Below are positions 1 through 5,038 of a DNA stretch of 5,551 bases, piece after piece. Origin of the DNA: Dehalococcoidia bacterium (GTDB taxonomy: Bacteria; Chloroflexota; Dehalococcoidia; GIF9; AB-539-J10); NCBI GenBank assembly GCA_030603485.1, contig JAUVXS010000110.1, positions 1-5,551 on the forward strand, read 5' to 3'. Position 1 is the stretch's first letter, and every line of letters begins with the position of its first letter. Position numbers and translations under genes: made by a program. The notes under the pieces were generated by a model. It ran no database searches. It saw only the letters and a list, made by a program, of their open reading frames with translations, and was not told where the DNA came from.

Positions 1-2
1 CA

Positions 3-482
3 CCAGCAACGGGGGCTACCCTCGTCTTTTACCCCCACGGTAGCTTGTTCCTTGCCACAGATATTTACGGAAATGAAGAAAAACTAAGTCGTTCTGAGGA
101 TGAATTCTTACTTGAGACCATTTTAAACAGATGGAAAGAGAAGGATTACATTCCTCTTTTTGTTAGCGAAGGAAACACCACAGAAAAGTTCCACGCTATA
201 ACACGTAGTAACTACCTAAACACAATATATGATTCTATTCTTGGAAAAATAAATGGTTCTTTGGTTATTTATGGTTGGTCTGCAAGCGAAGAGGATGAGC
301 ACATATTTAATGGTATTGACCATAGATACATAACCGATATTGCTGTTTCTGTTCATACTGAAAACCCACAGTGGGAATCCTATTGTGACAGGATAGCAGA
401 CTTGATTGCTTTAACGCACAATCTAAGGAATGTCAACCTCTATTTCTTTGATTCCAAATGCGAAGGCTGTTGGATTTTCTAG
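3..482 (+). CDS. DUF4917-like protein, C-terminal 159 residues (5' end outside window)
   Basis: The reading frame is open to the left edge, so the N-terminus is missing. The TTG at position 45 should not be taken as the start, because in-frame codons before it already encode family-like sequence (LVFYPHGSLF). Three stretches guide the call: this FYPHG segment, a central PLFVSEGNTTEKFHAI segment followed by a Tyr/Leu-rich helix, and LVIYGWSASEEDEHIF followed by the strand IAVSVH. I recall this order from the C-terminal half of DUF4917 proteins, where the GxSxxExDEHI segment resembles the glycine/serine-plus-acidic segment of SIR2-like Rossmann domains. That structural link is inference. The family's molecular function is not established, although members occur in accessory and defence-type loci. 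The gene is AT-rich relative to the metabolic genes here and lies 18 nt upstream of a nuclease-like gene on the same strand, suggesting co-transcription. I am confident it is coding and moderately confident of the family. Confidence 0.65.
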   Translation, partial: PATGATLVFYPHGSLFLATDIYGNEEKLSRSEDEFLLETILNRWKEKDYIPLFVSEGNTTEKFHAITRSNYLNTIYDSILGKINGSLVIYGWSASEEDEHIFNGIDHRYITDIAVSVHTENPQWESYCDRIADLIALTHNLRNVNLYFFDSKCEGCWIF

Positions 483-500
483 TCACGTGGTGATTTAACA

Positions 501-986
501 ATGGGCACGGAAATAGGTGAATATGTAGTGGGAGCTTGTCTCAAACTCCTAAAACTATGTGATTTCGTAGACTATAACGTTCGGCGTCCAGGTGGGGGAC
601 TTGCAGGACTAAATGAGATAGATGTAGTAGGGCTAGACTTTAAGACTAAGACTGCGTATCTTTGTGAAGCAACTACACACCTTGATGGCTTATTATACAA
701 GGATGCTCGAACTACCGTTGAGCGAATAAGGAAAAAATACGAGAGATTAAGGGATTATGCAAAGGATTTCCTATCAGATTTCCCGAACCGACATTTTATG
801 TTCTGGTCGCCTGTCGTCCGAGAAAGTGTTGCTAATGAATTGAAAAAAATAAGTGGACTTGAATTAGTTATTAATAAGGACTATACCGCTTATGTTCGTC
901 TTCTGCAAGAACTAGCAAAGAAAGGGACACACGACACAGGTAATCCCACTTTCCGAGTATTACAGATACTTGGACATCTGAGATAA
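501..986 (+). CDS. Small PD-(D/E)XK-like nuclease-fold protein, hypothetical (161 aa)
   Basis: I do not recognise a named family. The layout resembles a restriction-endonuclease-like fold: an N-terminal helix with Glu7 (GTEIGEYVVG), a glycine-rich turn (residues 31-36), Asp41 in the strand NEIDVVGLD, then Glu56 in the strand TAYLCEATTH, followed by a long basic helix (about 68-90). Spacing Asp41-x14-Glu56-x-Thr58 fits the PD-(D/E)XK core, but Thr58 stands where Lys usually sits, giving ExT instead of ExK. It may be a divergent nuclease or a catalytically altered relative. There is no signal peptide or membrane segment, so it is probably cytoplasmic. The ATG is supported by GGTGAT at 489-494, which matches the 3' half of the extended Shine-Dalgarno consensus with a 6-nt spacer. 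It ends in tandem TAA TAA codons. It is likely co-transcribed with the preceding DUF4917-like gene; a two-gene DNA-targeting or defence unit is inference. Confidence 0.6.
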   Translation: MGTEIGEYVVGACLKLLKLCDFVDYNVRRPGGGLAGLNEIDVVGLDFKTKTAYLCEATTHLDGLLYKDARTTVERIRKKYERLRDYAKDFLSDFPNRHFMFWSPVVRESVANELKKISGLELVINKDYTAYVRLLQELAKKGTHDTGNPTFRVLQILGHLR

Positions 987-1191
987 TAAGGGCTCACACC
1001 CACATAAAGGCAAAAAACAAAGGAAAGAACTTCTCCGCTCTCCCTCTTCTCTTAATCCCATTTTTCAAAATATTCCCTAAATGGAGACAAATCTACGCTA
1101 TCAAGAGGCATTCTGAAGCTAAATGACGCTCTGAAGAGCAACCAAAGGCGTAATTTCGGGCTATTTCTTGGATAGGGGTTGCGCCATTAGC
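987..1191. other. Convergent intergenic gap, no identifiable feature
   Basis: This is about 205 nt between the plus-strand nuclease-like gene and the minus-strand mutase small-subunit gene. Both genes read into it, so terminators are expected, but I see no GC-rich stem followed by a T-run in either direction. The only symmetric element is GCTCTGAAGAGC at 1128-1139, whose 2-nt loop is too tight for a good hairpin, and a TCTGAAG direct repeat lies just before it (1112-1118 and 1130-1136). No frame looks coding. Confidence 0.4.
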
Positions 1192-1605
1192 TTAGCAGCT
1201 ACGCGGGCTCACGCTATCTCTTACCCAGCCTACTATATTATCGAGAGAGGTACCTGGTAAAAATACTTCTTTGACTCCAAGTTTCTTAAGTTTGGGAATG
1301 TCTTCCTCCGGAATTATGCCTCCACCGATAACCATCACGTCATCTGCTTTGTTTTCCTTCAGCAACTCAAGCACTCGCCCAAATAAGTATATATGGGCAC
1401 CGGAGAGGCAGCTTAGCCCAATCAGGTCAACATCCTCTTGTAACGCCGCAGCGACAATTTGCTCCGGCGTCTGATGCAAGCCAGTATATATCACCTCAAA
1501 CCCAGCATCCCGGTAAGCCCTGGCTATGACTCTTGCTCCCCGGTCATGTCCATCCAATCCAGGCTTGGCCACCAGAATCCGTATCTTTCTTCCTGAGTTC
1601 ACCAT
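1192..1605 (-). CDS. B12-binding small subunit of a split acyl-CoA mutase (IcmB / methylmalonyl-CoA mutase C-terminal type)
   Basis: This 137-aa protein is the cobalamin-binding flavodoxin-like domain of the acyl-CoA mutase family. It binds adenosylcobalamin base-off/His-on and pairs with the TIM-barrel subunit to catalyse carbon-skeleton rearrangement of acyl-CoA thioesters. Visible motifs are KPGLDGHDRG with the DxHxxG signature (Asp18, His20 as lower axial ligand, Gly23), the SxL motif in GLSCLSGAH, and the VIGGGIIP glycine loop that accommodates the nucleotide tail. Length matches stand-alone IcmB/HcmB-type subunits (about 136 aa). I chose the ATG at 1605 because AAGGTGA lies 7 nt upstream (minus strand, 1619-1613). 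The frame stays open to an ATG at 1647, but those 14 extra residues are not conserved-looking and overlap a hairpin. It is the last gene of the minus-strand cluster, 190 nt after the large subunit. It could equally be annotated as methylmalonyl-CoA mutase; specificity is set by the large subunit. Confidence 0.93.
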   Translation of the reverse strand: MVNSGRKIRILVAKPGLDGHDRGARVIARAYRDAGFEVIYTGLHQTPEQIVAAALQEDVDLIGLSCLSGAHIYLFGRVLELLKENKADDVMVIGGGIIPEEDIPKLKKLGVKEVFLPGTSLDNIVGWVRDSVSPRSC

Positions 1606-1625
1606 ATTGCCTTCACCTTCAGATA

Positions 1626-1655
1626 GTCCCCTTTTTGGCGGGGACAAGCCCCGCC
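1626..1655. repeat. Overlapping, mutually exclusive hairpins upstream of the small-subunit start
   Basis: GGCGGGG (1637-1643) and CCCCGCC (1649-1655) form a perfect 7-bp GC stem with a 5-nt loop. A competing 6-bp stem pairs GTCCCC (1626-1631) with GGGGAC (1640-1645), so the same G-run can pair with only one partner. On the transcribed minus strand the structure sits just ahead of the Shine-Dalgarno site of the mutase small subunit. The A-run that follows the strong stem on the minus strand argues against an intrinsic terminator. It could modulate translation or mRNA stability, or simply belong to the neighbouring repeat cluster. Confidence 0.55.
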
Positions 1656-1676
1656 ACTACTTCATAACTCCCCTGA

Positions 1677-1778
1677 CCCCTCTTAACTTAAGAGGGGGAT
1701 TTTAAGCTTTCCCTCACCTCTTATTAAGAGGGGAGGGCTTGAAAAACTTACCTGTGCCCTTCCTTCGAAGGAGAGGGG
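1677..1778. repeat. Cluster of three palindromic repeats between the mutase subunits
   Basis: Three palindromes follow one another. CCCCTCTTAA (1677-1686) and TTAAGAGGGG (1688-1697) are perfect 10-bp arms around one base. CCCTCACCTCTTA (1711-1723) and TAAGAGGGGAGGG (1725-1737) are 13-bp arms with one mismatch around one base. TCCTTCGAAGGA (1761-1772) is perfect, with a bulged CCCT/AGGG extension. The first two share TTAAGAGGGG as a direct repeat (1688-1697 and 1724-1733), and all three carry a GAGGGG edge. This is the look of dispersed, REP-like intergenic palindromes rather than of a gene. None has a T-run downstream in the minus direction, so they do not look like terminators for the mutase transcript. 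Exonuclease protection or differential stability of the two halves of the message is possible. Confidence 0.7.
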
Positions 1779-1795
1779 AATTCTAGGAGTAGAGT

Positions 1796-3475
1796 TCAGT
1801 AAAATCCCGGGTCTCGATACTCTCCGAAGATGTCCCTCCAGACATCACAAATTTCCTGCTCAGTAGTGTATTCCTTTACTGCCTCTATCACATAGGGCAT
1901 TAAGTTTGTGTCCGTCCTGGAAGCGGCGCGAAGGTCGTTGAGAATTTGAGTCACCCTATGATTATCTCTCGCCCTTTTTACTTCCTGCAACCTGGCAACC
2001 TGCCTTTCCTCGATCTCTTCATCTATTTTTAGTATATCGGGTGGAGCCTCCTTTTCAATGACATATTTATTCACCCCCACCATGACTTTCTCTCCTTTAT
2101 CTATTTGCCGTTGATAATGATAGGCAGCATCGGCAATCTCCAGTTGTGGAAAACCTTTATTAATAGCAGTAAGCATTCCTCCCATATCGTCTATCTTATT
2201 GATGTACTCCCAGGCCTTTTCCTCTATCTGGTTGGTCAAAGACTCGACAAAATAAGAGCCAGCCAGGGGGTCTATGGTGTTAACGACGCCTATTTCATCG
2301 GCAAGAATTTGCTGGGTACGCAGAGCGACGGTAGCAGCAAATTCAGAGGGCAAAGCCAGGGTCTCATCGAGAGCATTGGTATGTAGAGACTGTGTCCCAC
2401 CCAGGACCGCAGCCAGGGCTTCAGTGGCGGTTCTGACAATATTATTGTAGGGTTATTGGGCAGTCAGAGAACACCCGGCAGTTTGAGTATGGAACCGCAT
2501 CCACCAGGAGCGAGGATTCTTAGCTTTAAACCTGTCTTTCATAATGTTAGCCCACATCCTTCGAGCTGCCCTGAACTTGGCAATCTCCTCAAAAAAATCA
2601 AGATGAGAATTAAAGAAGAAAGAAAGGCGCGGGGCAAAGGAATCGACGTCCAGCTTCTTTCTTTCCATGACATCTTGAACGTAGGCTATCCCGTCAGCCA
2701 GGGTGAAAGCCAATTCCTGGATAGCAGTAGAGCCTGCCTCCCGAATGTGGTAACCGCTAATGCTTATAGGATTCCACAGGGGAACGTTCTTGGTACTGAA
2801 CTCAATGGTATCGCTTATCAGCCTGATTGATGGCTCGGGCGGGAGCATGAATGTCTTCTGGGCAATAAACTCCTTTAGCATATCGTTTTGAATTGTGCCC
2901 CCGATTTTGTCCCAGCTCATGACCGATTTATCGGCAACAACCAGATACATTGCCCATAGTACGGAGGCAGGGGGGTTGATAGTCATAGAAGTAGTGACAC
3001 TATCCAGGGGAATCCCACGGGTCAGAATTTCGAAATCTTTCAGGGTGTCAATTGCCACCCCACATTTCCCACACTCACCCCTGGCCCGAGGCGAATCGGT
3101 ATCATATCCCATTAAAGTGGGGAAGTCGAAGGCAGTGCTCAGCCCTGTCTCACCTTCCTTAAGCAGGTGATGCCATCTTTTATTAGTATCCTCAGCACCG
3201 CCCATCCCCGAGAACATGCGAAAGGTCCATTCCCTCCCTCGATACATTGTGGGTTGACATCCCCTGGTAAACGGGAAAATGCCGGGATAGCCAATGTCTT
3301 TGGCAAAATCCAGGTTTTTAATATCTTCCGGGGTATAAATTCCCTTTATTTCGAGGTCGGAAACGGTGGAAAATCTCTTTCCCCTCTCAGCCTTTTGCTT
3401 TCTAGCTTTCTCTACTTCTTTCTCCCATTTTTCCCGACCGGTCTGTACTTCTTGCAAGGTTTTTTCTGTAAACAT
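1796..3475 (-). pseudogene. Large (TIM-barrel) subunit of B12-dependent acyl-CoA mutase, isobutyryl-CoA mutase-like, interrupted by in-frame TAA
   Basis: Conserved MCM-family sequence runs from ATG 3475 to TGA 1796. It would be 559 residues if the TAA at codon 341 were read as an amino acid, close to IcmA (about 566). Segments on both sides of the stop (340 and 218 residues) are in the same frame and well conserved, including TMYRGREWTFR, GTIQND, SISISGYH with His243 (equivalent to catalytic His244 of Propionibacterium MCM), GGTQSLHTN and IDPLAGSYFVE. Residues matching MCM Tyr89 and Arg207 are Phe88 and Gln206, as in isobutyryl-CoA mutase; methylmalonyl-CoA mutase is therefore less likely despite being the usual label. 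AGGGG precedes the start by 7-8 nt, and the gene begins 12 nt after the dehydrogenase stop, indicating an operon. A product ending at residue 340 would lose part of the barrel and should be inactive. Recent pseudogene, readthrough or sequence error are the alternatives. Confidence 0.88.
2453..2455 (-). other. Premature ochre codon inside the mutase large subunit
   Basis: The reading is LTAQ-TAA-PYNNIVR, where many relatives read LTAQQPxNN, so a single C-to-T change in a CAA glutamine codon explains it. Frame is preserved and no other stop or frameshift is present up to the natural TGA at 1798-1796. There is no Shine-Dalgarno or ATG shortly after the stop to restart translation. The other genes here end with TAG, TAA or TGA, so the window gives no support for a reassigned TAA. 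Confidence 0.85.
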
Positions 3476-3487
3476 AAATCAACCCCT

Positions 3488-4630
3488 TCACTTTACACCC
3501 AATGCCTGGCGGGCAATTGTCCACCTCTGCATCTCCGATGTTCCTTCATAAATCTCGGTTATTCTCTGGTCACGGTAGTAGCGTTCCACGGCAAAGTCTT
3601 TAGTATAGCCATAGCCACCGAATATCTGAACGGCTTTGTGGCACACCCTGTGAGCTGCCTCGGAGGCATAAAGCTTTGCCATTGCCGCTTCTTTAGGGGG
3701 AGCGTGTCCCTCCTTATGGGTTAACCAGGCAGCCCTGTAGGTCAGCAACCGAGCGGCGTCTATCTCCGTAGCCATATCAGCAATCATCCATTGGATTGCT
3801 TGAAGGCGAGCGAGTTCGGTATCGAATTGTCTCCTTTCCTTAGTATAGGCCACGGCTGCATCATAAGCGGCTTGAGCAATACCCAGTGCTTGCGCAGCTA
3901 TGCTGACCCTGCTGGCATCTATGCCTTCCAAGGCTATCCTGAAGCCTTTCCCCTCCTCGCCTAACATATTAGCCACAGGTATCCTACAATCATCAAAGAT
4001 AAGCTCTGCCACCGAAGCAGGGTGCAGTCCCATTTTTCTTTCAAGTTTGCCTACAGAGAAGCCCTTGGTATCCTTATCCACGACAAAGGCACTGATGCCA
4101 CGATAGCCCAGCGATTTGTCTTTCGTAGCAAAGGTGGTTACAAATTCAGCTTCAGCACCATTACTTATGAAAATCTTCTGCCCATTCAGAACATAATAGT
4201 CGCCCTCTCGGGCGTATTTTGTGTCCAGGGCGGCGACATCACTGCCAGCCATGGCCTCAGTTAAGGCAAAAGCCACTACCGCTCCGTTAATTACACGGGG
4301 AATGTAGTGACTCTTTTGCTGTTCATTGCCATGCATGACGATGGGATACATAGCCAGGCCGAGGCTAACAAGATATATGACGCCTATACCGGCACAGGCA
4401 CGGGAAATTTCTTCATTGGCTATGGTAAAGGTTACTTCGTCCCCACTTCCCCCATATTGTTCAGGAAAATGAACGCTATACAACCCGGCGTCAACCATCT
4501 TTTTGACAACCTCGTGGGGGAACTTCTCTGTTTCATCCCATTCAGCGGCATAGGGTTCGATTTCCCTGACACAAAAATCCCGCACCATTGCTTGGAACAT
4601 CTTTTGTTCTTCGGTAAATTCAAAATCCAT
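3488..4630 (-). CDS. Acyl-CoA dehydrogenase, short-chain type
   Basis: This 380-aa FAD enzyme, full family length, oxidises acyl-CoA to trans-2-enoyl-CoA and passes electrons to electron-transfer flavoprotein in the cytoplasm. An N-terminal helical domain (about 1-118) begins MDFEFTEEQKMF. The middle beta domain carries acyl-CoA dehydrogenase signature 1 (ALTEAMAGSDVAA, 122-134). The C-terminal helical domain carries signature 2 (335-354, starting QIFGGYGYTKD). Glu362 in IYEGTSE is at the catalytic-base position of the butyryl-/medium-chain class; isovaleryl- and long-chain enzymes place this Glu elsewhere. Chain-length specificity cannot be read with certainty, but butyryl- or isobutyryl-CoA would suit the downstream mutase. 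GGAGG lies 5 nt before the ATG, and a TATAAT box 20 nt upstream suggests that this is the first gene of the operon. Its TGA abuts the ribosome-binding site of the mutase large subunit. Confidence 0.95.
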   Translation of the reverse strand: MDFEFTEEQKMFQAMVRDFCVREIEPYAAEWDETEKFPHEVVKKMVDAGLYSVHFPEQYGGSGDEVTFTIANEEISRACAGIGVIYLVSLGLAMYPIVMHGNEQQKSHYIPRVINGAVVAFALTEAMAGSDVAALDTKYAREGDYYVLNGQKIFISNGAEAEFVTTFATKDKSLGYRGISAFVVDKDTKGFSVGKLERKMGLHPASVAELIFDDCRIPVANMLGEEGKGFRIALEGIDASRVSIAAQALGIAQAAYDAAVAYTKERRQFDTELARLQAIQWMIADMATEIDAARLLTYRAAWLTHKEGHAPPKEAAMAKLYASEAAHRVCHKAVQIFGGYGYTKDFAVERYYRDQRITEIYEGTSEMQRWTIARQALGVK

Positions 4631-4635
4631 TTCTA

Positions 4636-4640
4636 CCTCC
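4636..4640 (-). promoter_or_regulatory. Shine-Dalgarno site of the acyl-CoA dehydrogenase
   Basis: GGAGG on the minus strand, 5 nt before the ATG at 4630. It is a strong canonical site and fixes the start codon. Confidence 0.8.
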
Positions 4641-4643
4641 TTA

Positions 4644-4663
4644 ATAGGCTATTATAGGCTATT
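4644..4663. promoter_or_regulatory. Tandem 10-bp repeat containing a TATAAT -10 box for the minus-strand operon
   Basis: ATAGGCTATT occurs twice without a gap (4644-4653 and 4654-4663). At the junction the minus strand reads TATAAT (4656-4651), a perfect -10 hexamer. Transcription would start near 4644, giving a leader of about 14 nt with the GGAGG inside it. No good -35 hexamer lies 16-18 bp upstream; that stretch is instead an A-tract on the minus strand. The -10 assignment is therefore tentative, while the repeat itself is exact. Confidence 0.4.
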
Positions 4664-4914
4664 TCAAAGCTTTTTTTGTTGAAGGGTGATTAACGACCAT
4701 TGATTCTTCCCGGCATCTTTGACCCCTTATTTCTTGAAGGTTATCGGTCACTTTCGGCTACTTTTGTTCGCTTCCAGGGCTGATTTTACTATCCAGCCCC
4801 GACCAAGGTCAATGATTTCTTGCTGTATCTCAACATAGCCTGCAAGCCTTTCTTAGATGAGGATGCGCGACGGCCCTCAACTACACAAAAATTGGCAGGG
4901 AGTGCTTAGAATCG
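4664..4914. other. Divergent intergenic spacer with minor symmetric elements
   Basis: About 250 nt with no convincing gene. GGGCTG (4777-4782) and CAGCCC (4794-4799) could form a 6-bp stem with an 11-nt loop, and GACCAAGGTC (4801-4810) is a short imperfect palindrome. On the minus strand, 4852-4748 is open and reads like protein (AGYVEIQQEIIDLGRGW), but it has no start codon and follows a stop; it may be a gene relic or chance. No cobalamin riboswitch motif is visible on either strand. Confidence 0.35.
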
Positions 4915-4943
4915 TTGACGGACAGAGTTCTTTATATTAGACT
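4915..4943 (+). promoter_or_regulatory. Candidate sigma70-type promoter for hppA
   Basis: TTGACG (4915-4920) is followed after 17 bp by TAGACT (4938-4943), a reasonable -35/-10 pair with optimal spacing, although the -10 is weak. An AT-rich TATATT at 4933-4938 overlaps, but its spacing is too short for the same -35. Start of transcription would be near 4950, leaving a leader of about 90 nt that contains the symmetric elements listed next. Confidence 0.35.
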
Positions 4944-4952
4944 TACGTCTCT

Positions 4953-4964
4953 AGTATGCATACT
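4953..4964. promoter_or_regulatory. Perfect 12-bp palindrome, possible operator
   Basis: AGTATGCATACT is its own reverse complement and lies just downstream of the candidate hppA -10 box, where a dimeric repressor could block transcription. No regulator is recognised, and the assignment rests on symmetry and position only. Confidence 0.35.
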
Positions 4965-4972
4965 TTGGCAAA

Positions 4973-5016
4973 CAAAAGCGAGGGCACCTGGATTTGGCTT
5001 GAGTGCCCTAATTTTG
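4973..5016 (+). terminator. Hairpin with short T-run in the hppA leader, possible attenuator
   Basis: AGGGCAC (4981-4987) pairs perfectly with GTGCCCT (5003-5009) across a 15-nt loop. CAAAA (4973-4977) can pair with TTTTG (5012-5016) beyond a small internal loop. The GC-rich stem followed by AATTTTG is terminator-like but the T-run is short, so it could be a leaky attenuator, a 5'-UTR stabilising stem, or neutral. It ends about 22 nt before the hppA start codon. Confidence 0.4.
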
Positions 5017-5018
5017 TG

Positions 5019-5031
5019 CCTGTACAGGAGG
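5019..5031 (+). promoter_or_regulatory. hppA Shine-Dalgarno embedded in a 10-bp palindrome
   Basis: AGGAGG (5026-5031) sits 7 nt before the ATG at 5039, an excellent ribosome-binding site that fixes the start. The perfect palindrome CCTGTACAGG (5019-5028) covers its first three bases, so protein binding here could affect translation or transcription of hppA. Confidence 0.6.
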
Positions 5032-5038
5032 GAGAGTT

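Noticed and set aside
45..47. TTG as start codon of the first gene
   Set aside because: In-frame codons upstream to the window edge encode family-like residues (LVFYPHGS), so the gene begins outside the window.
1606..1647. Earlier ATG (1647) as start of the mutase small subunit
   Set aside because: It would add 14 unconserved residues overlapping a GC hairpin; the ATG at 1605 has a well-spaced AAGGTGA.
1677..1737. Intrinsic terminator between the mutase subunits
   Set aside because: In the transcribed minus direction none of the stems is followed by a T-run; the T-rich sequences lie on the wrong side.
1796..2353. Separate gene starting at TTG 2353 for the C-terminal part of the mutase
   Set aside because: Conserved mutase sequence continues in the same frame between the ochre codon and 2353, the TTG is an ordinary Leu codon (LPSEF), and no ribosome-binding site precedes it.
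2456..3724. Long plus-strand open frames opposite the mutase and dehydrogenase genes
   Set aside because: They are antisense to strongly conserved genes, lack recognisable domains, and have low-complexity or Pro/Ser-rich translations typical of shadow frames.
4307..4657. Plus-strand open frame opposite the 5' end of the dehydrogenase
   Set aside because: It is antisense to a clear acyl-CoA dehydrogenase and reads out through its promoter; no domain or ribosome-binding site supports it.
4631..4914. Cobalamin riboswitch ahead of the B12-dependent operon
   Set aside because: Searched by eye for the B12-box and the GCCACTG-type conserved core on the minus strand; neither is visible.
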